Source: Enterocloster aldenensis (lineage in GTDB: Bacteria; Bacillota; Clostridia; Lachnospirales; Lachnospiraceae). Taken from it: a stretch of DNA of 64,000 nucleotides. Position numbers and translations under genes: made by a program. Positions 42,489 to 51,021 of the stretch are shown piece after piece; position 1 is the stretch's first letter; every line of letters starts with the position of its first letter. The notes beneath the pieces were generated by a model that worked only from the letters and a program-made list of their open reading frames with translations, did not search any database and was not told the origin of the DNA. The DNA lies in assembly GCF_003434055.1 (NCBI RefSeq), contig NZ_QVEX01000005.1:62001-126000 (forward strand), in the 5' to 3' direction.

Positions 42489-42610
42489 ATAAATCCTCCT
42501 TTTGCATTGTCGTAATAATCCATTTTATACTTATATTGCCCAAAATAAAATGATTATACGGATGGCAGGAGGAAAACCGGCTGACCTCATGGGGAGGGGG
42601 ATTTGGTCCT

Positions 42611-42648
42611 GAAAATAAAAGACACCGGATGATTTTAGTATCCGGTGT
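42611..42648 (-). terminator. Terminator of the GntR/TRAP operon
   Basis: Minus-strand ACACCGGAT (42648-42640) pairs with ATCCGGTGT (42630-42622), followed by CTTTTATTTTC. It lies about 105 bp past the GntR gene and separates it from the recombinase gene. The rest of 42489-42753 holds no gene I can support. Confidence 0.75.
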
Positions 42649-42753
42649 ACCCTTGGCCTGCTGTTTCATTGAAGGGCCACCTATTTCCAAGGCGGCCCTC
42701 CATGCGATGATTCTTCGAAATATGTATCTGTCTGCCACATGTCTCTTTACATG

Positions 42754-43476
42754 TCACTGCTTATTAATCCGCTTAAACTGGTCTATATGTTCTTTCATGC
42801 ATTCAACCGCCCTTGTCTCCGACTGGTCGATAATGCACTGCAGTATCTCCATATGGCACTGAATCAGGATATCCTGCTCCTTCTTATAATTATCCGGCCC
42901 CATACGCATGATACTATGTGCGATTGTATTCTGCATGGGGTTTCGCAATGCCCTGACAAGAATCTCAAATATACTGTTCTTAGATGCTTTTGCAATCAGC
43001 TCATGAAAATCCCGGTCCAGAGATGTGAACAGTTCTATATTATCCACACAGGCTTTCTCCCGTTCAATCAGTTCCTTCAGCTCCCCGATGTCCTCCTGCG
43101 TACGTTTACTTGCCGCGAAACGGATTGTGGTCAGCTCCAGCATGTTCCTTGCATCATACATCTCCTCCGGGGTAATATCATGCATGGCCAGCATAATCTT
43201 AAGTGTCTCCTCAAGCTGTGAGGTCTCGGGCCTGCATATAACGGTGCCCCCTCCTCCGGTCACGGAAATCAGCCCCTTCATCTCAAGGACCCTGAGGGCC
43301 TCCCTGACCGTCGGCCTGCTTCTGGCAAACATCTTAATCAATTCGCGTTCCGGCGGCAGTGAATCCCCCGGTTTCAGTTTTCCTGCTAATATCGAATCCT
43401 GAATCTGGTTTACAATTTCCTCTGAAGCTTTTTGTACTACTGCGGGTTCAAACCCTAATGTATTGGAAGTCTGCAT
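42754..43476 (-). CDS. GntR-family (FadR subfamily) transcriptional regulator
   Basis: 240-residue regulator. N-terminal winged HTH: I-L-A-G-K-L-K-P-G-D-S-L-P-P-E-R-E-L-I-K-M-F-A-R-S-R-P-T-V-R-E-A-L-R (about 33-66), split here only for reading. The C-terminal FCD domain has Y-D-A-R-N-M-L-E, D-R-D-F-H-E-L-I and H-x-x-I-L-Q residues that bind a metal in this class. FadR-type regulators usually respond to carboxylates or sugar acids. It lies at the 3' end of the TRAP transporter operon, 82 bp after the cyclase gene, and probably controls the operon through the palindrome at 49929-49954. Confidence 0.9.
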   Translation of the reverse strand: MQTSNTLGFEPAVVQKASEEIVNQIQDSILAGKLKPGDSLPPERELIKMFARSRPTVREALRVLEMKGLISVTGGGGTVICRPETSQLEETLKIMLAMHDITPEEMYDARNMLELTTIRFAASKRTQEDIGELKELIEREKACVDNIELFTSLDRDFHELIAKASKNSIFEILVRALRNPMQNTIAHSIMRMGPDNYKKEQDILIQCHMEILQCIIDQSETRAVECMKEHIDQFKRINKQ

Positions 43477-43557
43477 CTATAACCTCAAATCCTTCAAATT
43501 TTATTATCCCCTTCCCTATAAAGTACCACAATTCAGGGGATAAAACAAGATTAGCCC

Positions 43558-44346
43558 TTAGATTTCTTCTGCTATCACGCTGCACGGCGCACCTCTGGCG
43601 CCTTTTAACTTCATGGGAACAACGGAAAGTTTTACCCTCATCTTGGATATCTGGTTCAGATTCACCATTGCGCCGATAAAGCTTATATTGTTGGTTGTCA
43701 TTACATTGGGGGATTCCCAGTCCTCAATGGCTTTCTCAGCCGTATACTGAGCCAGGAAACGTCTTGCCTCGATGGATGGGAAGGGGTTTCTTTCCCAGGC
43801 CGGCCTGTCGGCCCAGAGCGGTCCCTGATACTTATCACCCCTGCCCCAGTATGCAACATCGGAACCAGCCAGGCTGGATTCATTTTCGTGCATGATCCTG
43901 CAAAGTTCCTCTGCCCCTTCTTTGGAAATACAGGGTCCCCTCCTGGCATATGCATCACCCAGTTCAAGATAACGCTCATCGTCACCCCAGCCTGTCCTCA
44001 GGATGAATATATCCCCTTTCCTGATATCTGCATTCCCCGCCGCACTGCGGACCTGTTCTGCTGTCACGGCGCCGTCCATGCCGCATGGGACATCCAGTAT
44101 CACCGCATCACGGTTCAGGAATTCATTTAGGGGAAGCCTGTCCACAGTAGGCGCGTTGGGATCCTGCATTGCCTTGATCATAAGCCGGGTTCCTGTCTCA
44201 GAATGCATGGTAATCATCCATAATTCATAAGAATTCTTTTCATGGGTGGTAATTGGTTCCGTGCGGAAGGGTACATCCCATGCCCAAACATTCCCCACAG
44301 GCATGTAATCATAAAACGGCATGGTACAATCAATATACTTTGACAT
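43558..44346 (-). CDS. Cyclase-family (kynurenine formamidase-like) protein with atypical metal motif
   Basis: 262-residue protein of the cyclase fold (Cyclase superfamily, KynB-like hydrolases). Visible features are A-V-I-L-D-V-P, G-D-I-F-I-L-R-T-G-W-G-D and the later L-A-G-S-D-V-A-Y-W segment. The family's usual H-x-G-T-H-x-D-x-P-x-H zinc motif is replaced by H-S-E-T-G-T-R-L-M-I-K-A, so the metal site is at least altered. The ATG at 44346 is preferred (GGAGAG 7 nt upstream) over the Met five codons earlier, which overlaps the ribosome site. Last enzyme gene of the TRAP operon; substrate unknown, perhaps a lactone, amide or hydroxy acid. Confidence 0.72.
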   Translation of the reverse strand: MSKYIDCTMPFYDYMPVGNVWAWDVPFRTEPITTHEKNSYELWMITMHSETGTRLMIKAMQDPNAPTVDRLPLNEFLNRDAVILDVPCGMDGAVTAEQVRSAAGNADIRKGDIFILRTGWGDDERYLELGDAYARRGPCISKEGAEELCRIMHENESSLAGSDVAYWGRGDKYQGPLWADRPAWERNPFPSIEARRFLAQYTAEKAIEDWESPNVMTTNNISFIGAMVNLNQISKMRVKLSVVPMKLKGARGAPCSVIAEEI

Positions 44347-44385
44347 AAAGTTTCTCTCCATTTCTATTTATTATATTTTTATTTC

Positions 44386-45666
44386 CTACATAACAATTGA
44401 CGGCAGCCAGGTAACAAGGGCGGGCATGAAGATAATCATGAGCAGCACCACAAGAAGGACGGGGATAAATGGAAGGATTGCCTTAACCGTCTTCTCTACC
44501 GGCAGTTTAGCCACCTGGCTCACAGTAAACAGCCCCATTCCAAAAGGCGGTGTGGCAAGCCCTATCATCAGGTTCAGGACCATCATGACCCCAAAATAAA
44601 CAAGATCAATACCCATGGCCTGTGCAACCGGCACCAGCACAGGAGTGATGACAATAAGGATTGCCGTTGACTCCATGAACATGCCCAGGATTAAAAGCAG
44701 GACGTTGACCACAATTATAAATGTAATGGCATTGGGCATGGCTGCCGCCATGTCGGTCAGTACGTTTCCCAGCTTACAAATGGTAAGCACATAGGAAAAA
44801 GCATTGGCAGCAGCTACAATGAACATGACAATTCCTGTGGTCATCATGGTTTCCTTAAATATCCTGGGAAGATAGGACAGTTTCAGTTCCTTGTACACAA
44901 AGAAACCCAGAATAAATGCATAGAGCACAATGACTGCGGCTGCCTCGGTAGGGGTAAACCAACCGAATGTTATGCCAAACAGGATGATTGCAGGGGACAG
45001 GATGGGAAGAAAGGATTCCCTGAAACAGTCCCATATCTGTATGGGCGTCATCCGCTCATCTCTTGGATATTTATTTTTAACAGACAGGATATGGTTCAGC
45101 ACCATAAGCGCCAGGGCAATAATCAATCCGGGAACCACGCCGCCCATAAACAGTTTTCCAACTGAAACGCTGGCTATGCCTGCATAAATGACCAACGGTA
45201 TGCTGGGCGGGAAGATTGGGCCGATGGTAGCTGATGCCACGGTAATGGCTGCCGCATATTCTGCGGGATATCCCTGGTCCTCCATGGACTTGATTTCGAT
45301 ATTCCCCAAGGAGGCGCTGTCTGCGATGGCGGAGCCCGAGATACCGGCGAAAACCACGCTGGCAACCACGTTGGCATGTCCCAATGCCCCGGGCATGCTT
45401 CCTACAATGGCCCTGGCGAAGCGGAAGATACGTTCTGTCACGCCTGAATAATTCATAATATTGGCTGCCAGGATAAATAACGGCACCGCCATCATCAGGT
45501 AAGAATCCGCACCCAGCTGGACCTTCTGCGCAATGACAACCAGCAGCATATCCGTTGTCAGGGCCAGTGAAACAAAGGTTGACAGTCCAAGGGCCAAAGC
45601 CAGAGGCACTCCAATCACTGCCAGAACAGCAAACAGCACGATAAGCAGTACAAGTGTTACATTCAC
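44386..45666 (-). CDS. TRAP transporter large permease (DctM)
   Basis: 426-residue protein with about 12 hydrophobic segments, the DctM subunit that forms the Na+-driven elevator transport domain. Family landmarks are G-V-P-L-A-L-A-L-G near the N-terminus, F-A-G-I-S-G-S-A-I-A-D near residue 120, I-G-P-I-F-P-P-S-I-P-L-V and N-L-M-I-G-L-A-T-P-P-F-G-M-G-L-F near the C-terminus. The start is GTG at 45666, with AAAGGAGG 7 nt upstream, overlapping the DctQ stop (GTGA). Confidence 0.95.
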   Translation of the reverse strand: MNVTLVLLIVLFAVLAVIGVPLALALGLSTFVSLALTTDMLLVVIAQKVQLGADSYLMMAVPLFILAANIMNYSGVTERIFRFARAIVGSMPGALGHANVVASVVFAGISGSAIADSASLGNIEIKSMEDQGYPAEYAAAITVASATIGPIFPPSIPLVIYAGIASVSVGKLFMGGVVPGLIIALALMVLNHILSVKNKYPRDERMTPIQIWDCFRESFLPILSPAIILFGITFGWFTPTEAAAVIVLYAFILGFFVYKELKLSYLPRIFKETMMTTGIVMFIVAAANAFSYVLTICKLGNVLTDMAAAMPNAITFIIVVNVLLLILGMFMESTAILIVITPVLVPVAQAMGIDLVYFGVMMVLNLMIGLATPPFGMGLFTVSQVAKLPVEKTVKAILPFIPVLLVVLLMIIFMPALVTWLPSIVM

Positions 45667-46151
45667 GTCTCCGCCTCCTTTCCCAAAACCTCCTCAGATA
45701 TAAACCTGACAGAATGGACAATCAGCACAAACATACTCAGTGAAAAAAATATGTACAGCCAGAAATTTGATATGCCGGAGGAGGCCAGCCTGGTTTCCCA
45801 CAGGCTGATACTTAATTTTAATCCTTCTGACCCTAACACCCCAAAGAACAGGATTCCGGCTGCATTGAGCAGTATCTGGAATATCCGTTTCAACATTGGG
45901 GGATAGTGGTCGTAGAGCACCACGAACTTTACGTGTTCCTGCTCGTGGTAAACCATGCATGTGCAGAAGAATACCAGTGCAATCATCAGGACCCTCAGCA
46001 CATCATAGGCCCATATGATACCCGTGTTAAACACATACCGCATCACCGCATTGGCGATTATGACTGCAAACATTCCTGCAAGGCAGATGATCCCGAGTAC
46101 CTTTGTCACGGTATTTAAAAAATCACTAATACGTTGCAACACTTTCATCAT
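45663..46151 (-). CDS. TRAP transporter small permease (DctQ)
   Basis: 162-residue protein with four predicted membrane helices, including I-I-C-L-A-G-M-F-A-V-I-I-A-N-A-V-M-R-Y and F-F-S-L-S-M-F-V-L-I-V-H-S-V. The Asn-Ala-x-Met-Arg-Tyr motif in helix 1 is typical of DctQ. It scaffolds the DctM subunit, with which it overlaps by 4 nt. A start three bases later is equally possible. Confidence 0.93.
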   Translation of the reverse strand: MMKVLQRISDFLNTVTKVLGIICLAGMFAVIIANAVMRYVFNTGIIWAYDVLRVLMIALVFFCTCMVYHEQEHVKFVVLYDHYPPMLKRIFQILLNAAGILFFGVLGSEGLKLSISLWETRLASSGISNFWLYIFFSLSMFVLIVHSVRFISEEVLGKEAET

Positions 46152-46186
46152 TTTAAGTACTCCTATTTACAAAGCTTTTAACCAGG

Positions 46187-47269
46187 TTACCACCCCATGT
46201 CCCTTACGTTTTGGATCAGGTCAGCATCCAACTCCTTCTCCCATTTTTCATAGACAGGTCTGACTGCCTGGATCCAAGGCGCATAATCTTCAATGGGAGT
46301 TATCTTCACGCCGCCTTCTTCCAACAGGCCACGGTACTTATCGTCCGATTCGGCAACCAGGTCAGCGTACATATCACAGCCTTCGGCAACCACTTCATCA
46401 ATCAGCTTCTGGTCTTCGGCTGACAGGGAATCCCAAAACTTCTGGTTAAATGCAACCACGTCAAAGTTCATCATATGATGGGTCTCTGTTTTGTATTTCT
46501 CAATTTCAAAAAAGCTCATGGTATAGGTGTTCAGGAATGGATTCTCCTCCCCGTCCAAAGCGCCGGTCTGAAGTGCCACATACACCTCGCTCACATTCAT
46601 CACAGTGGTATTGGCTCCCAGGGCCTTTAAGGTATCTATCAGTATTTCATTATCAAATGCCCGGATTAAAAGTCCCTTTAAGTCGGCTGGTGATTTGACT
46701 TCACGTTTATTATTCCCTATGTTCCTCCATCCCACGGGCCACCATCCATTTGCATGGACCCCCTTTGCATCAAGCTGGGACAGAAGCTGTGCGGATTCCT
46801 CACTGTGCATGAACTTCTTGACATGGTCAAAGCCGGAAAACAGATAGGGAAGCTCCACTGTATAAATGTTCTTTTCAAGAGTACCAAAGGTGGAGGTGAC
46901 ACAGCTCTCTATGGTTCCATTGGTAACGCTGTTCATCAATTCATTAGATGTTCCCAGCTGCCCTGACGGGTAGGTCTCCAGCACAATCCTTCCTCCTGAT
47001 TTTTCTGCCAGCTGGCCGCCCATCCACTGTCCTACAATTTCTGCCGGATGATCCACGGAATAGTTGTGCCCAAACTTGATAACCACTGTTTCACCGGACT
47101 GGGCCTCTGCCTCCGGCTTTCCCTCTGCTTCTGCCTGGGCTTTGGGGTCTGTCTCTTTGTTGTTTTCCGACACTGCCTGGGTACCGGCCGGCGCCTTACC
47201 GGAACACCCTGTAAGCGTGGATGCAATGACTGCTGCCCCCAATAATATGGCAATTCTTCTTTTCCTCAT
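46187..47269 (-). CDS. TRAP transporter solute-binding lipoprotein (DctP)
   Basis: 360-residue DctP-family binding protein. Lipobox L-T-G-C (Cys22) and a Glu/Ala/Lys-rich linker to about residue 58. The mature domain begins V-I-K-F-G-H-N-Y-S-V-D-H-P and contains P-L-K-G-L-like L-K-G-L-L-I-R-A-F-D-N and the G-A-L-D-G-E-E-N-P region; the Arg in L-I-R is the residue that holds the ligand carboxylate in DctP proteins. The ligand is therefore expected to be an organic acid. Accompanying enzymes suggest a hydroxy or sugar acid. Confidence 0.93.
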   Translation of the reverse strand: MRKRRIAILLGAAVIASTLTGCSGKAPAGTQAVSENNKETDPKAQAEAEGKPEAEAQSGETVVIKFGHNYSVDHPAEIVGQWMGGQLAEKSGGRIVLETYPSGQLGTSNELMNSVTNGTIESCVTSTFGTLEKNIYTVELPYLFSGFDHVKKFMHSEESAQLLSQLDAKGVHANGWWPVGWRNIGNNKREVKSPADLKGLLIRAFDNEILIDTLKALGANTTVMNVSEVYVALQTGALDGEENPFLNTYTMSFFEIEKYKTETHHMMNFDVVAFNQKFWDSLSAEDQKLIDEVVAEGCDMYADLVAESDDKYRGLLEEGGVKITPIEDYAPWIQAVRPVYEKWEKELDADLIQNVRDMGW

Positions 47270-47295
47270 AATTCCACTCCTTTATCTGATTGATA

Positions 47296-48243
47296 TTATA
47301 GTGTTTCATTGCTTGTTTTTAATAACTGTATGGCCTTCATCAGGTACCTGTTCCTCTTTTCCGTAATTTCCTCCATATCCTTTCCTGACCAGTCATAGAA
47401 CCCCTGACCATCCTTATAACCGCGTCTGCCAGATTCAATGAGCCCTGCCAGATACGTGGAAGCCGACCTGGCTGCCGATATCTCAGGCAGCACCGTGTCC
47501 TGGACAGAAGCTGTCAATTCCAGGCCAATGGTATCCATATGTTCCAGCGGCCCCATGATAGGGAACCTGAGCCCCATACCCATCTTGATTGCCGTGTCAA
47601 CGTCCTCTGCATCCGCCAGTCCCATGGATACGATCTGGATGGCTTCCCTTATGATTGCCTGATAAATCCGGTTGGCAAGCTGGCCCGGCAGATCCTTCTT
47701 CACAAGGACAGGAGACTTTCCCCATGTTTCCAACCTTTCCTTAACCTGTTTTGCCACCTGGATATCCGTGTGTTCCCCAACCACTACCTCAACCAGCGGA
47801 ATCAGGTGTCCCGGGAACCAAAAATGAGTAGAAACCGTGCGTTCCGGGTACTTTGTATATCTTGCAATATCAGATATCCGAAGTCCTGATGTATTGGAGG
47901 TGATAGGGATTTCCCTGGGAAGCAGTTCATCCAGCTGTTTAAAAACCGTCTGCTTTAATTCAAGATTTTCTGATACAGCCTCAATTACCATGTTGGCTTT
48001 TTTTAATGCCGCAGCCATATCTGCCTCCGGCTCAAGCAGTCCCTCTGCCTGTTCTGCCGACCGGTCAGAAGCCAGACCATTGGAACAAAGCTCCCGCACA
48101 CATTTTAAGGCATCCATCACACCCCCTTTTGCCTTATCCCTATCCACATCCACAATAATAGTGGGATTTCCAGCCAGTGCACTGACTGCTGCTATCCCGC
48201 TGCCCATGAGGCCGCCTCCCATAATCACTATACTATCTCTCAT
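47296..48243 (-). CDS. 3-hydroxyacyl-CoA dehydrogenase-family NAD-dependent oxidoreductase
   Basis: 315-residue dehydrogenase with an N-terminal Rossmann fold, I-V-I-M-G-G-G-L-M-G-S-G-I-A (dinucleotide loop, residues 5-18), and the catalytic region S-N-T-S-G-L...S-T-H-F-W-F-P, where the His is the general base of the family. The C-terminal helical domain includes G-L-R-F-P-I-M-G-P-L-E. Relatives oxidise 3-hydroxyacyl-CoAs but also free hydroxy acids such as L-gulonate and carnitine. With a TRAP importer for organic acids, oxidation of a 3-hydroxy acid is the better guess. Start ATG 48243 has AAGGAG 6 nt upstream. Confidence 0.85.
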   Translation of the reverse strand: MRDSIVIMGGGLMGSGIAAVSALAGNPTIIVDVDRDKAKGGVMDALKCVRELCSNGLASDRSAEQAEGLLEPEADMAAALKKANMVIEAVSENLELKQTVFKQLDELLPREIPITSNTSGLRISDIARYTKYPERTVSTHFWFPGHLIPLVEVVVGEHTDIQVAKQVKERLETWGKSPVLVKKDLPGQLANRIYQAIIREAIQIVSMGLADAEDVDTAIKMGMGLRFPIMGPLEHMDTIGLELTASVQDTVLPEISAARSASTYLAGLIESGRRGYKDGQGFYDWSGKDMEEITEKRNRYLMKAIQLLKTSNETL

Positions 48244-48254
48244 AAACATCTCCT

Positions 48255-49037
48255 TTAACAGTTCAATACCTTCTTCAGGAAATAACAGGACCGGACACAC
48301 AGTTGGGTATCCGGCGGACCATCCACCTCCAGGCTGACGGTCCCGTCATATCCAGCCTCCATCAGATTATGAAGCCGTCTTTCATGGCAGGCATATTTGT
48401 CAGGTTTCAGGAAACCGCGTCTGTCCGGACATCCCTCATCATCCGATATATGTACATGTGCGGCAAATGGTATATATTGCTTCAGGTCCATATCGGCCTC
48501 CCCGCTCTGTTCCATATTATAAAAGTCCAGAACCAGGCGCAGGAAAGGATGTTGCACTGTTTCCACCATATCCTTTGCTTCCTCCAGATGGTTAATATAA
48601 TTACAGTAGCATTCTCCCACTGCCTCCAGGGAAACATATATATCATAGGCTGCGAACTCGTCCACCGTATACCGCAGGAACTCCTCCATCTGCTGATTGG
48701 CAAGGGCCCTGTCATATCCCTTTGGCAGCTTTCTGGATCCGGGCGATCCGATTCCCACCTGGGACACAGACAGCTCTGAGGCATAGGCAGCTATCTTCCT
48801 GGCGTATGCCCTTGCCTCATCCAGGTTCTGTCCTGGCCCAGCCATGATGATATGATCCGGACAATATGCATTCAGGCTCTTACACCTAAGGCCCCGGTCA
48901 TCCAGACTGCGCCGTAATGCGGCGATGCGGCCGGGTTCCATCTGAAACAGTTCCCTTCCCGGCAGCTCCACGAAATCAAAACCACATTCAGGAATCTTCT
49001 CAATATTCCCTACCGATACACAACAGCCAATCTCCAT
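48255..49037 (-). CDS. Sugar phosphate isomerase/epimerase-like TIM-barrel protein
   Basis: 260-residue xylose-isomerase-like TIM barrel (AP_endonuc_2 superfamily). It begins E-I-G-C-C-V-S-V-G-N and shows C-G-F-D-F-V-E-L-P-G, V-S-L-E-A-V-G-E (metal Glu), L-V-L-D-F-Y-N-M (metal Asp), A-A-H-V-H-I-S-D (metal His) and V-S-L-E-V-D-G (last Glu). Such enzymes isomerise or epimerise keto acids and sugars. Start ATG 49037 is chosen because the family begins here and GGAGGGGG lies upstream; a start at 49106 overlapping the previous gene is possible. Middle gene of the operon. Confidence 0.8.
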   Translation of the reverse strand: MEIGCCVSVGNIEKIPECGFDFVELPGRELFQMEPGRIAALRRSLDDRGLRCKSLNAYCPDHIIMAGPGQNLDEARAYARKIAAYASELSVSQVGIGSPGSRKLPKGYDRALANQQMEEFLRYTVDEFAAYDIYVSLEAVGECYCNYINHLEEAKDMVETVQHPFLRLVLDFYNMEQSGEADMDLKQYIPFAAHVHISDDEGCPDRRGFLKPDKYACHERRLHNLMEAGYDGTVSLEVDGPPDTQLCVRSCYFLKKVLNC

Positions 49038-49098
49038 ATACCCAATCCCCCTCCGCTCAGCATGATTGGCAGACACCATATCCGGTTTCCCGGATATA

Positions 49099-49866
49099 TC
49101 ATCCAATCCCCAGCACCCTGCTTATATTTTTGTGGAATATCAACTCCTTTTCCTCTTCACCCACAACGCCCTGCAGCAGGGCCTTATACTTGGCAACCTC
49201 CGCCCTCATTACTTCAAATGGCGTGTCGCTTCCAAAGCATATCCGGTCCGGGCCCACCTCACGGATTCCTTTCAGCAGGGACCTGGCTCTTATATCGCTG
49301 CCTATGATTGTTACGTTCGGGCACTCCTTGGCCACTTCGATGGCCGATGCGCTAAGGTCTGAGAGGGCCGCTCCTCCCATGTGCACCATAAGGATTTTTA
49401 ACTCCGGATACCGCTTTGCTATGTTCCTTACCCGGTGAGGATGGGTACCCTCGTACGCATCCGCGCCCGTATGCAGCGCCAGCACCGCATTGCATCTGGC
49501 AACCTCCTCTACCAGCGGAAGTACCATCTCCGAATCATCATTCATATGTTCATTCTGTGCCCCATTAAATTTGACACCATAAAATCCATACTCATACAGG
49601 CACCGGTGAAGCTCATCCCTGGCATTGTCCTGTCCCAGCCTTGGGTCAACCCAGCCAAAACCCAGGATTTTCCCAGGATACCGTTTGGATGATTCATACA
49701 GGTAGCGCTGTACCTCCGGCAGCATGGACCGGATGTAGGGCCTGTGTACCCAACAGAGGGCCTTGTCAACTCCCGCTTCTTCCATGGATTCCATGAGCAT
49801 CTCAGCGTTCATGTTGGTCTCATACTCACGAAGGGGCGAAAGATGCACATCTGCGTCAATTATCAT
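49099..49866 (-). CDS. Amidohydrolase-2 family metallo-hydrolase/decarboxylase
   Basis: 255-residue TIM-barrel amidohydrolase (PF04909 type). N-terminal I-I-D-A-D-V-H has D-x-H in place of the more usual H-x-H, then V-K-F-N-G at strand 4, A-L-H-T-G-A-D (metal His), M-V-H-M-G-G and F-G-S-D-T-P-F-E (catalytic Asp). Members hydrolyse lactones or decarboxylate aromatic acids. First gene of the operon, directly downstream of the promoter/operator at 49929-49982. A lactonase step before the isomerase and dehydrogenase would fit uptake of sugar-acid derivatives; this is inference. Confidence 0.82.
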   Translation of the reverse strand: MIIDADVHLSPLREYETNMNAEMLMESMEEAGVDKALCWVHRPYIRSMLPEVQRYLYESSKRYPGKILGFGWVDPRLGQDNARDELHRCLYEYGFYGVKFNGAQNEHMNDDSEMVLPLVEEVARCNAVLALHTGADAYEGTHPHRVRNIAKRYPELKILMVHMGGAALSDLSASAIEVAKECPNVTIIGSDIRARSLLKGIREVGPDRICFGSDTPFEVMRAEVAKYKALLQGVVGEEEKELIFHKNISRVLGIG

Positions 49867-49928
49867 AGCATTTCCTCCTTTGCCGGTCAGATATCCTGAC
49901 CTTAAGATTGCAATTAATGAGTCATCTC

Positions 49929-49982
49929 ATATAACCTATCTAACTTGGTTATATTATATACATACTTTACGTGCATTTACAA
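49929..49982 (-). promoter_or_regulatory. Promoter and operator of the GntR-controlled TRAP operon
   Basis: Minus-strand TTGTAA (49982-49977) and TATAAT (49958-49953), spacer 18 bp. A perfect 8-bp inverted repeat ATATAACC (49929-49936) / GGTTATAT (49947-49954), with a 10-bp spacer, overlaps the end of the -10 and extends to about +17. It is the best candidate binding site of the GntR protein. The rest of 49867-50065 is AT-rich and has no gene. Confidence 0.65.
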
Positions 49983-50065
49983 GAGCATTTTTTATTTTTG
50001 TCTAAATTTTGCAAATATGCTACTGATTTTTGCAGCATAATATACAAAAATTTTTAAACTAAATT

Positions 50066-50093
50066 TAAAAAGCACCTCCCGCAGGAAGTGCTT
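50066..50093 (-). terminator. Terminator of the URO-D/sugar ABC operon
   Basis: Minus-strand AAGCACTTCC (50093-50084) pairs with GGAGGTGCTT (50079-50070) with one mismatch, followed by TTTAAATTT. It lies about 70 bp after the permease stop. Confidence 0.75.
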
Positions 50094-50165
50094 CTCACTC
50101 TAAAATCACAATATCCATGTCTTTATTATCCATCAAGCCTCAATCTATCCCTGACCAGTACGCGC

Positions 50166-51008
50166 CTACCCTTTCACCGCCCCCAAGGTCAGCCCATCCT
50201 TCATAAAGGCCTGTAACACAATAAAGATGATAATGACCGGCAGGGTTGCCAGTGCGGTCCCGGCCATGGTGACAGGCCATGGCGTTGACATGCCCTCGCT
50301 GAAGGGAAGCATGGTAATCGCCACCATCAGGGTATATTTCTCGCTCTTGCGGAGGAAAATCAGGGGCCAGAAGAAATCATTCCATCTGGCTATGACTGTC
50401 AGGATGCCCCAGGAAGCCAGCGCAGGCTTGATAATGGGCATTACGATGCTGGTGTAAATCTTAAAATCATGGCAGCCGTCAATGCGGGCCGACTCGATGA
50501 TTTCATCCGGCACATCCATGATGTACTGTCTCATGTAGAAAATACCGATTGCAGTTGCCATCCTCGGGATGACCAGGGACCACAGGCTGTTAATCAGCTC
50601 CATCTTCCTCATGACCAGGAACATGGGGATTGAACCCACCTCAGGCGGGATCAGCATGGTTGCCACGCAGAAATAAAACAATGTCTTATTGCCCGGGAAC
50701 TTGTATTTTGCAAACGCAAAACCAGCCAGGGAGCAAAAAAACAGGGATGTGACCGTGCCGAAAAACGTGGTGAACACGCTGTTATAAAAGTTCTTCCAGA
50801 AGTTAGGAAGCAGTTCGAAAAGACGTTTCAGGTTCCCCAGGGAAGGATTCTTAAGAATCAGGGAATTGAATCCGCTGACGCTCTCCCCTGCTCCTTTCAG
50901 TGCAATCATGCACATCCATATGATTGGGAACATGGAAAATATAACTATGATGATAAGCAGCGTATGTACCAGTATATCCACCAGCTGCCTTCTTGTTCTG
51001 TAACCCAT
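50166..51008 (-). CDS. Carbohydrate ABC transporter permease (MalG/UgpE type)
   Basis: 280-residue CUT1-family permease with six membrane segments. The EAA coupling loop E-S-A-R-I-D-G-C-H-D-F-K-I-Y (about 180-193) and I-P-R-M-A-T-A-I-G upstream of it mark the MalG half. GGAGGTGGG precedes the ATG. It works with the next permease and the 52004-53425 binding protein. No ATPase gene is present in the operon, so a shared MsmK/UgpC-type ATPase encoded elsewhere must energise it, as is common for CUT1 systems in Firmicutes. Confidence 0.94.
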   Translation of the reverse strand: MGYRTRRQLVDILVHTLLIIIVIFSMFPIIWMCMIALKGAGESVSGFNSLILKNPSLGNLKRLFELLPNFWKNFYNSVFTTFFGTVTSLFFCSLAGFAFAKYKFPGNKTLFYFCVATMLIPPEVGSIPMFLVMRKMELINSLWSLVIPRMATAIGIFYMRQYIMDVPDEIIESARIDGCHDFKIYTSIVMPIIKPALASWGILTVIARWNDFFWPLIFLRKSEKYTLMVAITMLPFSEGMSTPWPVTMAGTALATLPVIIIFIVLQAFMKDGLTLGAVKG

Positions 51009-51021
51009 ATACCCACCTCCC

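Noticed and set aside
42475..42862. Two open frames (42475-42738 minus and 42629-42862 plus) in and around the gap before the GntR gene
   Set aside because: They overlap the terminator, the recombinase start or the GntR coding region, lack ribosome sites and show no protein-like pattern.
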